From Moniliella sp. 'wahieum' (Eukaryota; Basidiomycota; Moniliellomycetes; Moniliellales; Moniliellaceae), in NCBI GenBank assembly GCA_003971905.1, contig RSEE01000040.1, forward strand, positions 528,740-592,739: DNA of 64,000 nt, in the 5' to 3' direction. A program made the translations under genes and the position numbers. This document shows positions 1 through 10,594 of the stretch, in pieces (position 1 is the first letter of the stretch; each line of letters begins with the position of its first letter). The notes under the pieces are model-generated. The model did no database searches, was not told the origin of the DNA, and worked only from the letters and a program-made list of their open reading frames with translations.

Positions 1-10
1 GAGGAGCCCA

Positions 11-50
11 CCGGGCCTACGGCCCGGTCAGCTGGGGCTTCGCCCCAGCT
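11..50. repeat. Two adjacent perfect hairpins
   Basis: Bases 11-27 form a 7-bp perfect stem (CCGGGCC / GGCCCGG) with a TAC loop. Bases 30-50 form a 9-bp perfect stem (AGCTGGGGC / GCCCCAGCT) with a TTC loop. Only two bases separate them. No T-run follows, so a simple terminator is not indicated. They may be the edge of a mobile or REP-like element cut by the window start. Confidence 0.6.
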
Positions 51-58
51 TGATGCTG

Positions 59-165
59 CGTCGCCACCTTAGCCACCGTTCCCGCTTCGCCACCGTAGCC
101 ACCGTTCCCCTGGTCCACCATCGCCACCGTAGCCACCGTTCCACCGGCCACCGTTCCAGGCTGGA
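59..165. repeat. Imperfect GCCACCGT-type direct repeats
   Basis: The octamer GCCACCGT, and variants such as GCCACCTT, recurs about eight times. A longer block, TAGCCACCGTTCC, occurs three times. On the minus strand this reads as a Gly-Thr-Val-Ala-rich stretch, but nothing else supports a protein, so I treat it as simple-sequence DNA. Confidence 0.55.
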
Positions 166-1577
166 ACCCTTCCACGGTGGAGAGACAAAATAATATCACC
201 GATGCTTGCTGGTGGCGCAGCCACCGGGGGGGCTTACGCGATGCTGACCTAAACTGTTGGTGCAGAAGTGGTACACTTGGCACGCCAGTAGGGTTAGTAA
301 TTTTTGTATGGTATAGGGATCTGTACTTTTGAGCAGGAGTGGGCTCATCAGTCGACACCCCCTGAGGGCCCGAGCGTGCCAACGCTTATGAACTATAGCT
401 AGCAATTGTCACTCGCGTGCACCCAGAACGGAGAGGAGGCTTGAGGGGGTTGGCTGAGCCGCAGCGCTCAGGCTGAGGGCACTGCAATGACAACTGTTCA
501 AGCAAGGCGTCGTCGAGATCGCAGAGCGTTATAGGTGCAAAAAGGGGAGGGGGTTCTGGACATTTGGACCCGAACACACGAAGAATGGATCGGTGTGAAA
601 AGGAGTTTGGCAGGCTGTGGCTTTATAGTTCAGTGCTACTGATCAAATGGTCCGATTGGGATTCCGTTGGTCCAATTCGCAAAGGGAATCTCTCTCAGGA
701 CTCATGCATCTGAAGAACATCAGGCACTATGGTGCTTGATGTTGGTAGTGGGGCCTCTGTCCTGAGATGTATGAACGCATCCGAGCGGGACATTTGCGCC
801 CTCAGCGAGGGCTCAGCTCGGCGCTGAGGGCCAGTAGCGCCCAGGCTCTGACTGAGACCCGTGCGAGGGGTTTCTTGAGCCCCCTATCAAACTAGTTCGC
901 GAGGGCTCTCTGCCCATATGAGGAGAGAGAGCGTGGGGTTTCCAATCAAGAACTTTTTTAGGAGACTGTGGGTTACCGGTTACCCGGCTACGGACCGAGA
1001 ACGAAACGAAAGTGCATACTAAACAGGGTGGCGCCCAAGGTCAGGCCGTGGAGGTATGCGAATACGGACCCAGACAGAGAAGATGAAAACAAAGTGACGA
1101 ACGGAAAAAGGGCGCAACCCGCAGGACGGGGAACGGGTCGGGAGGGCGGACTTATAGAGCCCCGTACCCTGTCCCATGTCCGTCTGCACACTGAGATCCT
1201 CGATATGGACGCGCGGGATGGGGGTCTTACTAGGAAGGGCTACAAGGGGAGAAGGTAGTGCAGACTGGCTCAGACTGGAGCTGCTCTGCCCGTGCGTGAT
1301 TTGAAGCGTGTGGGGCCTGACTAGTGGTGACTGGAGAGGTGGGCTCGTGCTGAATGTGGCAACCCTCCTCAGCAGCACGCCAGGCGCGAGTTCAGACTGA
1401 CGCGCTCATAACAGATGCGCTGCGCTGAGGGCGTGACGCGGTGAGGCCTGAGGAGCGGCAGCTCAGGTCTAGTCGCGAGGCTGACACGGGGCGGCTGACG
1501 CTGTCGGGAGTGTGGATGAGGCCGAGGAGGGCTGGGTGCTGTGGGCGAGGCAGCGGAGGAGGCAAAGCACAGGAGGG

Positions 1578-1746
1578 TGACTAGGTGACTAGTGACTAGT
1601 GACTAGTGACTGACTAGTGACCAGTGCGGCCGGTGACCGGTGACATGGTGACATGTGACATTGACATGGCGCGGCTAGGGTTGTGAGTTCGGCCTGCAAA
1701 CGTACGAATTGGATGCGCGTGACGTGTGACATGTGACGCGCGACGG
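1578..1746. repeat. TGA-N4 heptad palindrome array
   Basis: TGA triplets occur at 1578, 1586, 1593, 1600, 1607, 1611, 1618, 1634, 1641, 1649, 1656 and 1662, mostly seven bases apart. The four bases between them are self-complementary: CTAG first, then CCGG, then CATG. A further run with CATG and CGCG cores lies at about 1,720-1,745. It sits just upstream of the unrecognised gene at 1,964. Confidence 0.85.
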
Positions 1747-1963
1747 GTGCCTCGGTGGTGCGTCCTGCATCATGCATCCACATCACGCGTCATGCGCGTC
1801 ATGCCGTCTGACGCGATCTGCAATCTGGCGATGCTATATTCCACTCGCCTGCCCCGACGCTCGGCCGGCAGCGTGTGGGAGGTCTCCAAGCGCGCTTTGC
1901 TCTCTGCTCCTTCTGCCCCTCCTCCTCCCATGCTGCCGCCCTGGCCATACGCTCTGCCACCGC

Positions 1964-3433
1964 CATGACCGGCATCTCCTTCCCCCTCTCCAAGCCCATC
2001 GCCACCCGCGCCCCTTCCACCCGCCCAACGCCAGCCCCGGGTCCGCGCTCGGTACTCTCTCGTCTACCAGCCCGTCTTCCGCCATCATGTCCATCCGACC
2101 TACACCAGCCGCCCCTCCACCCCCCATAGCCACTTTTCCCGTTCACCCTCCCACTCGCCTCCCCCCCCCCCGCCGTCCTCCCCACCCCCTTTCTCCCATT
2201 TCCCCCACCATCCGCCGAGGATGAGCGCCATTCCCTGCTCGACTTGGAGCACTCCCGCTCCATTCAAGCGCTCCAGTCCGTCGGTCACGAGCTGGCCGAG
2301 TACCTGACCAGCACCAACTCTCCCTTGGCTGATTCGGACTCTTCCTCCCCCGCAGCGTTACCAAGCGTGAATGTCGAATGCGTCTCCATCCTCCCCGCCT
2401 CCTACATCCGTTCTTTCCACCACACTTTTTCGCAGCGGCAAAAAACCACCATCTCCCGCCCCACCTCGCCGGGAGACCGGTCGCGGCGTACTAGCTTGCT
2501 GAGCACCGTGCGTGCCCACAGCCCCGAACGAGAGGGCGGAAATTCTTCCGACTCCATTCGTTCGCTGCGCGACCGAGCGACGCACTCTCGTGCCGGAAGT
2601 ATCTTTGCCTCCATGATCCATTCGTCCCACCATGCGCCGAGCTCCTTTCCCAGTGGTGAGGGGAGTGCCACGCCCTCCGTTCTCTCTGGCACCGAACAAC
2701 TGTTGGAGCTGACGGACGATCTGCGGATCGAGGATGAGGCGGGGGAAGAGGCGCGCGAGCAACTTCTTGATCGGCTCATTGTCTTGGCTGGGGAACTGGA
2801 AGCGCAAGTCAGTGCCCCGGACAAGGCGGGATTGTATGTGGCGACAGAGGTGCAGCAAGCGCAAGATGGGGACACGTTGGCGGAAGCGATTGTGCGTCTG
2901 GCGCACGCCAAGCACTACAGCGAAATTGTCGTGATCAACGATGTGGATTGGTCACCCCAGGCCGGCACAGCAGGGCCCCAATTACATTTTGCTTCGGATC
3001 TCGACGAGCACGACCATGCCGACTGGCTCACCCCGTTGCCCGTCTCGGGGCATACAACACCCAGCAGCCCACTCGCCCGCTCTTCCTCCCGCGGCAGTGA
3101 GCGCGAAGGGAGTGGGTTCCCCTTTCCGCACGTTTCTCAAGGAGCTACCCCCCCCGCCGTCGTCTCTCGTCCCATGGGAATCATGAACATCGGAAACAGT
3201 CGTTGGGTCGGCTATTTGGCCACGCACATCCCCGCTCTCACCATCCCGGCGACCACCACCACCCTCACATCCCGACGTTTTCGCTCGGCATCCCAACCCC
3301 TCTCTCTCGCTCCGGACGTACGCGCGACCGACACGAGCAGGCAGATATGCGGCGCGTGCTCGTCCCTCATACCCTCTCCTTGGCTCGACGATTGGGCCAC
3401 GATATCAAGGGGGTCCAGGTCACCATTTTTTAA
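1964..3433 (+). CDS. Unrecognised Ser/Pro-rich protein, frame-interrupted
   Basis: I do not recognise a family. The likely start is the ATG at 1964. The first part is Pro/Ser/His-rich and crosses a run of twelve C residues near 2,160. A long clean stretch follows from about 2,130 to 3,240, beginning with the acidic segment AEDERHSLLDLEHSRSIQ, then a Ser/Arg-rich region and an acidic helix-like segment (ELTDDLRIEDEAGEEAREQL). The C-terminus appears to shift frame near 3,240 and ends HDIKGVQVTIF at the TAA of 3431-3433. Two frame changes, at the C-run and near 3,240, could be introns or base-call indels. The charged low-complexity composition suggests a cytosolic or nuclear regulatory protein, but this is only inference. 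Confidence 0.5.
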
Positions 3434-3725
3434 CGCCCCTCCCTTTGCCTCAGTCCTCAGTTCTCGCCTACCCCCATCCATGTGATCAAGTGTTGCTACG
3501 CGCACGCTTTATTCCCTCAACCCCCGTTTCCATCGGTCGGCATGGCATCGCCTCTTGGGCAGTCCCATACATGTGTAACATTGGTTGCCACTGTTATTGA
3601 GCAGACACGGCGTGGCTAGTGTATCTAGCGGTGTATACAGTTTCAATGAGAAGTGGCTCCAACGTGAACGGAGACTATAGGTTGCTGTGGTCCGATCCAT
3701 CGTGTGTCGCAGTATAACGCATCAC

Positions 3726-3825
3726 GGTCGGATGGTCTAGCTGGTCATGACGTACGCTTCACATCCTGGAGCAACAGGTCTCGTTGAGACGCGTAAGGTC
3801 CCCGGTTCGATCCCGGGTTCGATCA
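3726..3825 (+). tRNA. tRNA-Val(CAC) with intron
   Basis: The acceptor stem is GGTCGGA (3726-3732) paired with TTCGATC. The A-box is TGGTCTAGCTGG and the T-arm is CCCGG-TTCGATC-CCGGG. The anticodon stem TACGC (3753-3757) pairs perfectly with GCGTA (3791-3795) if an intron of about 26 nt (3764-3789) is removed between positions 37 and 38. The loop is then TT-CAC-A-C, giving anticodon CAC. A five-T Pol III terminator follows at 3827-3831. Confidence 0.9.
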
Positions 3826-3826
3826 C

Positions 3827-3831
3827 TTTTT
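3827..3831 (+). terminator. Pol III T-run after tRNA-Val
   Basis: Five consecutive T residues start two bases after the discriminator base of tRNA-Val, the usual RNA polymerase III stop. Confidence 0.7.
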
Positions 3832-4085
3832 GTTTCATGTTTCTTTTCAACCCATCGTGCATGGTGCAAGCTCATGGCGCTCGGCGAATGCCATCCACCA
3901 GCCCCCACTTCTCCGATTGTCCATCGTTGTGAGCGAGGACGCTCCGATGGGGGACTCAAGAAGCGCAAGAAAAGATGGGAGTGGAGTGACAAGTGATAGA
4001 GGAGGAAGGATGACAAAAGAGCGTGCTAAGATGGTGGAAAAGGCGCACGTGATACAGAAACAGTGTTCGCCTTCGACGCATCAAG

Positions 4086-4157
4086 GGGCGGATAGCTCAG
4101 GGGTAGAGCGCTTGCTTAGCATGCATGAGGTCCGGGGTTCAATTCCCTGTTCGTCCA
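4086..4157 (+). tRNA. tRNA-Ala(AGC)
   Basis: A 72-nt intron-less tRNA. The acceptor GGGCGGA pairs with TTCGTCC (two G-T pairs). The D-arm contains TAGCTCAGGGGTAGAGC. The anticodon loop is TTAGCAT, giving AGC (Ala), with one T-T mismatch in its stem. The T-arm is CGGGG-TTCAATT-CCCTG. It lies 260 bp downstream of tRNA-Val in the same orientation. Confidence 0.93.
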
Positions 4158-4166
4158 TTTTTTTTT
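4158..4166 (+). terminator. Pol III T-run after tRNA-Ala
   Basis: Nine consecutive T residues directly follow the tRNA-Ala discriminator base, a strong RNA polymerase III terminator. Confidence 0.75.
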
Positions 4167-4305
4167 GGCGCGGGATCTACCGGGGCGGATCAGCACCGCG
4201 CTAGGGCATAGCGTGCTTACGTAGCGCGCCCGCCGGCCCCACCTTGGGCGACGCGCTGCCGGCATGTCTGGGCCATGGACACGCCAACCATCACCACCAC
4301 TTCTG

Positions 4306-4805
4306 ATGAGCAGCGAGAAAGCCGGCGCCGAGGGCACGCCACAAGGCGTGGTCGCTCCTGATGCCCCCCCACTGCGGGCAGTAATCAAGAACGTCGACAT
4401 GACGGCCGAGATGCAGGCCAGTGCAATTGCGCTTGCGCAAGAAGCGCTGCGCACCCACACCTCGAAAAGGACATGGCCGCCTTTACCAAGAAGCGCCTCG
4501 ACGCGCTCTTTGGTCCTACGTGGCAGAGCGTGGTGGGACGAGCATTCGGTTCCTATTGTACACATGGTACGTCTCTCGTCGGCGTCCTTTGCTTCCAAGA
4601 CACGTGGCGGGCTGGACACTTTACTGACTCACTCTTCGTCTTTCGATGGCGCCCGGGAACAGAGGTGCGGCACTTCATTTACTTCTGTACGTCGTGTCGC
4701 CCAACCCAGCACACCTCGCTCACTTGTTTTGTGTGTACAGAACCACTAACGAGCACTCGTTTTCCAGATTTGGGTGACTATGCGTTCCTCTTTTGGCGCG
4801 CCTAG
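4306..4805 (+). CDS. DYN2: Dynein light chain LC8
   Basis: LC8 is the dimeric hub light chain of cytoplasmic dynein and a promiscuous partner of short linear motifs. The N-terminal part contains AVIKNVDMTAEMQ, then LEKDMAAFTKKRLDALFG, PTWQSVVGRAFGSYCTH and HFIYFYLGDYAFLFWRA, matching LC8 end to end. Introns are 4567-4662 (GTACGT...ACAG) and 4687-4767 (GTACGT...CCAG). The ATG at 4306 gives a short leader before the core; another in-frame ATG lies at 4264. One base is missing around 4459-4460, between RTH and LEKD, so the first exon changes frame inside a conserved helix. This could be an assembly indel or a real lesion. The identity is secure. Confidence 0.9.
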
Positions 4806-5507
4806 ACGTACCTGCTCCCCCCCACTGCCCTGCTGTGCTTGCGCGCCTGATCAGCTCATGACTTCTCATCTCAGTAAAGATCGAGTCTTTCTGAGCTCCA
4901 CTTGCACCGTGTCCAGTGTTCTCCTGCACGTGCTTACCACGTCTGCGCTCTGACAGGAACCAAGACAGCGAGATGAAGGATCTGGATCCAGATGGCAATG
5001 ACAATGATGGCAATGACAATGATCGAGACACAGATGGAGCTGGGGCTGCAACTTATATATAGGTACGGTTGCTTCAGCACGCGCTACACACCAGCCAGCC
5101 TGGTGACCACTAGGCCCAGTACCTCGTACTCCCGTCTGCTTCGGCCTGGCGCGCGACCGGGCGGCACAGCCCAAAAAAAAACCAGGACAGCAAAACAGTA
5201 GCCGGGAGCGAAGGGTGCCGAACAGCGTCGGGCGCAAGACAGGCCAGGCGGCTCAGAGGTCAGGGCAATAGGTCAGGGCCAGAGGGTGGACTACCTGCTC
5301 GAGATGGACCCCACATTCAAATACCAACAAGATTATCTTCTGTACCCTCTCCCCCCCCCGCCCACTTCAGCCCCGATCTACGCCCGAATCTACAAGCAAC
5401 ATGATATGCACACATACCCTTTGTTCACCCTATGCACACACACCCTTTATTCACCCCGTTTTGAGGGCTGGACGGGGAGTAAGAAGAGAAGCGGGCCAGG
5501 AGGCGGT

Positions 5508-5508
<1 letters not shown>
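4806..5508. other. Intergenic, DYN2 to the SPO11 3' repeat
   Basis: No gene is supported. The region contains a short GATGGCAATGACAAT-type repeat near 4,990-5,030. It forms the shared downstream region of DYN2 and SPO11, which converge. Confidence 0.5.
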
Positions 5509-5596
<88 letters not shown>

Positions 5597-5623
5597 CTGT
5601 TGCTGTTGCTGTTGCTGTTGCTG

Positions 5624-5704
<81 letters not shown>

Positions 5705-5711
5705 GTTGCTG
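5509..5711. repeat. (TTGCTG)n hexamer repeat, about 200 bp
   Basis: A nearly pure TTGCTG array, broken in three places by single missing bases. Read in the SPO11 sense it is CAGCAA, which would encode polyglutamine, but it begins immediately after the SPO11 stop codon. The long poly-Leu, poly-Cys and poly-Gln open frames across it are artefacts of the repeat. Confidence 0.95.
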
Positions 5712-7615
5712 TCAGATCTGTGCAATCGCCTCCGCCATGCGCATGACGACCAGTCGTGCCGACGGATGGCCGCTCCAATCCTTGCTCCTGGTACTGCCGT
5801 TTGTAGGCAGAGTGAGTGGGTCATTGCTAATCTCAAATTCGCACTTCGTTCCTTCCCATAGCATCTGTCCCAGCTCCAGACTGGGATGGAAACCCGATCA
5901 GTGACCCTCCTGGATGCGCGACAGGGAGCAAATGGCTGAGGTGTTAGGTGCATGCACGTACCGCTCAGCGGCAAGGGTGAGAGGGTCGCGTAACAAAGAC
6001 ACTGCCTTGAGTCGATCGAGGCGGGTCAACGGCAGCCACGCCGTCGGCGACGGAACGTGGTTGGAGGTGTGGTTGCCTTGCACCTGAGCCGGAGTGGGCG
6101 CGTCGGCGCGGCGTAGGCCGAGCCAGTGCACAGTCTGTGCCGTGCCAAGATGAGAACGGTACACGCGCACAATGTCTAGCCCGTGGGGATCGCCATCGGT
6201 CAACGCAAAAGTGGGAGCGCTATCGGCCGAAGAATCGAGAATATAATACACACAAAAGCAATGGAGGCATTCAGTACTCAGACGTTCTCATCACCCCACG
6301 TAGGGTCTGGGAGAGAAGGTACACTGACCACGGGAAGGTAGTCTGTAGGTTGGCAAGAAAAGCACGAGCTGCCAAGTCTGGGTACCCTCGTCCCTATATA
6401 TACACAACATCGAATGCAAAGGTCAGGCGTCACCGTATACTTACGCGGCACGGTCAGTCTCGAGGGGGAGGGGGGAATAATGGGTATATGCATACAGTGA
6501 GAATGGCGCCGGGGCCAAGGAGACCTGGCACGCCAGCCGCCAGGCGGGTCTCGGCCATGGTGTGGAAAACAGCTTCCTTCTCGATGACCAAGATCCATTC
6601 GATGGGCGCCCAGGCTTCCAAATGGGAAATGGCGCCATCATCTGGGATCAAGGCCGGCGCGGGAAGATAGACTTCAGCTGGAAGGAGGGGATCCGGGACG
6701 GTGTTGAGGTGGCAGGGGGGTAGGGGTGCATTTATTCGCGGGCCGAGGGGAACGATGTGGACTGGCCCGTGGAACAGACTTTTCGGGGCGGCCACCACGC
6801 CCAGCGCGGGGCGCTGCACCTGGAAGGCCACTTGAAGATGCTGGACGATGCGTTCAACAGTGCGTTGGTTGCCAAATAGGGGAACATCCGAATAGAACAG
6901 ATCACGGATAGTAATGCTCATCCCTCGGCAGAGGCTGTTGTGAATCTCCTTGAGTACAGCTACCCAACGTGCTGCAAATGAGTAAATCGATGCAGCCGCG
7001 GAAGCGATCGGCGGATGATGTGGGAGTGGACCATATACGTCAGTCATATCTGTTCTGTCGGCATGCGGTATGGGCTTCTCTTGCAGCGCTGGATGGATGG
7101 CGTGGATGGATGGCGTGGAGTCAGCTGGGAAGGAGGGAGCGACACGTACCGAGCTTCACTTGCCCTTGGGCGCTGTTGTGGAATAGACCTAGCGCGACCT
7201 GGTGAGGCCCGGGAGTTCCACTGTACCGCGGGCAAAGAGAAAAAGAGACACAGGAGTCAGTATGCGCCCCGATGAATCCAGTTCTCGTCTTGTGCGTGAC
7301 AGGAGAGATTACGGTGTGGATGCAGGCGGGCAGGTACAAAGGGGCCACACAGTTCCCACGATAGCATCTCAGGAGGAAGGATACCCACAGGATCAAGGTC
7401 ACTTGACGTCGTGGGGCAACGGCGTGATCCGAGGGAGGTGCTCCTGGAGGGGCATTTTGGAGCTGGTAGAGCTGGCGCATGAATGCACGCCACGAGGAGG
7501 TGAGCAAACGCAAGACCCGTCGTTGCTCGTGAGCAAGCTGCTGCTGTTTGGTAGCAGCTGTGGCTGGTGTGGTCAGTGCTTGAGGTGCTGCTCGGTCGGT
7601 GGCATTCATCTGCAT
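5712..7615 (-). CDS. SPO11: Meiotic DNA-cleaving protein Spo11 (Topo VI A family)
   Basis: Spo11 makes the programmed double-strand breaks that start meiotic recombination by a tyrosyl transesterification. Six exons (7615-7389, 7220-7150, 6971-6496, 6393-6329, 6219-5962, 5880-5712) total 1,266 nt, an exact open frame of 421 residues, close to the usual family length. The winged-helix (5Y-CAP) part carries IRDLFYSDVPLFGNQ; the Tyr of FYSD is the expected catalytic residue. The Toprim domain shows ILVIEKEAVF (metal-binding Glu) and ALTDGDPHGLDI (acidic DxD). The C-terminus has PLTRLDRLK and LELGQMLWEGTKCEFEI, typical of Spo11. Introns start GTGGGT, GTACGT, GTATGC, GTCAGT and GTACGT. The gene looks fully functional. 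The stop codon abuts the hexamer repeat. Confidence 0.93.
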
Positions 7616-8934
7616 CCAAGGGGTCGCGTGGGTGTCGGTGGAACAGCGGGCTGGGCTAGCAGATGCATGCATCAGTGTTCTGTGGTGCAATGCTTTACGT
7701 GATACGAAAACATGTAGGGTTCCCACCCGCAAGCAACCCTCCGTTAGACAGGGATAGTGGAATTGTAGGACACACATGCAGACCAGAACGCAGGTAAGAC
7801 ACAGCAGAGTCTTTATAATACGAGCGACAGCGAATGTGTTGAAGAGATGGAGGAGGAGTATCGATGAGTTGAAGCGAAGTGCGAGATACAGGTGGTGGCA
7901 AGGCAAAGCCAGAGGCGTAAGTTGTGTTACAAGAACAAAGTAAACCTACTTTTGAATAGATAGTTATACTCTGAACTGAAGAAGACCTAATAGCTCCCAC
8001 CACGTTGGAACAGACTGATATACGGATGAAGCTGCTAGGTGATCACATAAGGTCACGGTGACCCTTCTCTCACTACCACGGCAACCTCTTCTACCAGTTG
8101 TCATGCACAACTCTTCAATGCTGGGGCGCTGGGGCAATGCGCCAATCATTAATCACGCCTCTCATCTCCTGCGCGTGTTGATAATATAAGCATCATCACC
8201 CCTCTTATCCTCGCGGACGCTCCTCTGCTCTTCGGCGGTACCCTCTCTGCTTGGAGCCACATCCTTTATTCTCCTTCTTCGGCATACAAAACTCTTTTCC
8301 GGCCTGAGCGCCATGAGCACCTGAGCACCCTCCGCTATGCAACAAAAACGCTATACTTTTTTTGCTCTCCGCCAGCGCTCAACAGAGCTCAGGGAAGAAG
8401 GGTTTTTGTTCGATATTACCACAGGATTGCTATACAAGATCCCTCTCTATAGATGCAACGCTCGTTAAGACGTGATCGTGCGATTGTGCAAGATAAGAAC
8501 ATCATCCAGTAGCACTTCCTCGAAAGGGAATTGTCCGAGAGATAACTTCTGGTAAGCGCAGAGAGGCTATCACATATCATCGATGAATCACATCGACATC
8601 GACAATCGACGGCCATTGATAATCACATCGATCATCCCGAAGTCTAGTATATAGTACCCAAGTACTCAAGCCCTCGGGAAACCTCAGGCTAGCCACTAAT
8701 AATGATCCTGGTGACCCAGCGACGTCCTAAGTGCAGTTATGCAATGGCAGAGAGAAGACAGGAGCTGGGTTGAACCCAGACTGAGGATCAGAAGAAGAAG
8801 GAGATGAAGGAGAAGAAGGAGAAGAAAGGAGAGCGGCACTAGGCCAGGGGATAGGGATACTGGTGTGATGCCCGGATGAGTAAGATGGTCAGGAGTGCCG
8901 CGGAGGTGGCTGGCCCATAGGACCCTGGTCAACA
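7616..8934. other. Gene-poor region upstream of SPO11
   Basis: No gene is supported; the open frames are short and unrelated to known families. The proximal few hundred bases presumably hold the SPO11 promoter. An A/G-rich stretch (AGAAGAAGGAGATGAAGGAG) lies near 8,790-8,830. Confidence 0.5.
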
Positions 8935-9030
8935 ACTAAGCCTTAGGCTTAAGCCGCTAAGCCTTATGGGCCTAAGCCTTAGGCCTTAGGCCGCCACAGG
9001 CTTTTGGCTTGAGGCCAAGGGCCTAACGCT
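8935..9030. repeat. TTA/TAA plus GGCC-type palindromic repeat
   Basis: The segment alternates TAAGCCTTA, GGCTTAAGCC and TTAGGCC units. TTA-GGCC repeats with a seven-base period, the same layout as the TGA-N4 arrays but with TTA as the fixed triplet. A similar TTAGGCC run occurs at 10,160-10,190 and near 25,010. Confidence 0.65.
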
Positions 9031-9034
9031 AGTG

Positions 9035-9290
9035 ACATTGTTGTGACATATATGTGACATGTGACACGGCAACATGCAACATGTAGCACTAATAGTGACT
9101 AGTGACTAGTGATGCATGGTGCATCTTGCAAGTGATGCGCGATGGGTGACATGTGACACATGTGGCTTGGTCCGAGTGCGTTGTACGTTGTTCGGGTTAG
9201 TGCGGCTTAAAGCTTAAAGCTTAACACCCGTTACGCGCTGCTAATTACTAGTTACTAGTTGCTAGCTATGCTAGTTCCTCGCGTTGAGTC
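9035..9290. repeat. TGA-N4 heptad arrays with a TTA-CTAG variant
   Basis: TGA is followed by CATG, then CTAG (three in a row near 9,100), then TGCA, then CATG again. At about 9,240-9,270 the fixed triplet becomes TTA or TTG while the CTAG core and seven-base period persist. AAAGCTT heptads lie at about 9,205-9,225. Confidence 0.75.
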
Positions 9291-9450
9291 ACTATGTTTG
9301 CGTGTGGGGTATCGTTGCTACACGTGCGTTAGGCCTGACATCCCCTCAGGCCTGAGGGATAGCTGAGGGATAGACGTTAGGAGCCTTTTTGTAGGAGGCA
9401 GCAGTGAGAGACAGTAGGACATATCCTCTGCGCCCCCCGCGGATGTTCTG

Positions 9451-9476
9451 TCACATGTCACATGTCAACGTTCAAC
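9451..9476. repeat. Short TCA-N4 heptad array
   Basis: TCA triplets occur at 9451, 9458, 9465 and 9472, exactly seven apart. The self-complementary cores are CATG, CATG and ACGT. The surrounding region from 9,290 to 10,320 shows no supportable gene. Confidence 0.8.
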
Positions 9477-10324
9477 CACGAAGACAAGACATTACTATTA
9501 GGTACAAGTTCGTAGTTACTCGTTTTATTACCAGAGTTATTATAGTTCCCTGCTTTTTTGCGTGGCTGGCGGGCTGGGATAGGGAATGGATACTAGTGCA
9601 GGTGCCAACATAGTCGGACTCGGCGCTCTCACATCTCTGCTACTTCCACCCACAGTCTGTTATTGCACCCGCAGGCTCCGTCTGGCACTCCGTGCTCCTT
9701 CTCAGATCTCATCTCCCATTTCCGCCTCTCCACATTCGTTCAGTTGGGAACTGGAGGATCGGATCCCAGACTTGCAGCTGGTAGTGAATTGCATTGCCCC
9801 TGTCCTGCCTTCCAGGAAGGAATACCTGAAGCTCTGAAGGAAGACACCGAAAGAACAGGGTTTGGGCTACCAGTGTCACCATGCCACTACGCCAGTGTGA
9901 CGCCACATGCACCGCACTCAGCCTGAGCGAGGAGGCACGATCACCCGTCGCCGGTCACAAACATCCACTATCCAATAGTCAATAGTTCAATGCATCATGC
10001 ATCATGTCCATCGATGCTCGAGATGATCTCCGACCCCTTGCTCCTGGTTCATGATTTTGCCGCTTCGGTCTAATTACCTTCTGGGGGTCTGGCAGTCAGA
10101 GTCATCGATTATCTTTAACGAGAGGCCGCGGCCAAATATGTTCGGCTGGCCCTTAGGAGGTTAGGCCGGTTAGGCCTTAGGCCTTTTCAAGTAAGGCCTC
10201 CTCCTGGAGCATCCCGGAAAAGTTCCGCATCCCACAGCCACCATTCTCGCTCCCGCGGATCTGCTGGAACGCGCCACAGAGGTATGGGTTACCACTTTTC
10301 GTGATCCCCTCAGAAGGTTGACGC

Positions 10325-10581
10325 GTTGAACGTTGACGATCGAGATGATCGATCATGATGATCGATGATCCGATCTATGCTAGTCACGCGTCACGCGTCA
10401 CGCGCCACGAGGCTTCAAGCTTCAAGCTTCAAGCTTCACGCACTTCATGCTTCAAGCTTCAAACTAGCTTCAAGCTTCAAACTAGCTTCAAGCTTCAAAC
10501 TAGCTTCAAGCTTCAAACTAGCTTCAAGCTTCAAACTAGCTTCAAGCTTCAAGCTTCAAGCTCTTCAAGCTTCATGCACTT
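10325..10581. repeat. Heptad arrays and an 18-bp tandem repeat
   Basis: TGA-ACGT and TGA-TCGA units at 10,325-10,375 are followed by TCA-CGCG units at 10384, 10391 and 10398, then TCA-AGCT units. From 10451 to 10540 an 18-bp unit (TTCAAGCTTCAAACTAGC) repeats five times exactly. It equals one 7-base TCA-AGCT unit plus an 11-base TCA-AACTAGCT unit, so it grew out of the heptad pattern. Confidence 0.9.
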
Positions 10582-10594
10582 CATGCCGCTCAGG

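Larger units (their letters stand above)
1..1576. other. Left-edge intergenic region
   Basis: I see no supportable gene here. The left 160 bases hold hairpins and short direct repeats, listed separately. The remainder is mixed-composition DNA with only short, overlapping open frames on both strands that lack recognisable domains or splice-consistent extensions. Dense TGA/TCA triplets appear towards 1,380-1,570 and lead into the heptad array that follows. Confidence 0.5.

Noticed and set aside
5286-5974. Long open frames of poly-Leu, poly-Cys, poly-Gln and Thr-Ala repeats
   Set aside because: They are translations of the TTGCTG hexamer array in different frames and have no domain or splice support.
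10410-10580. Regularly spaced repeats resembling a CRISPR array
   Set aside because: Units are 7 or 18 bp with no unique spacers, and the host is a eukaryote.
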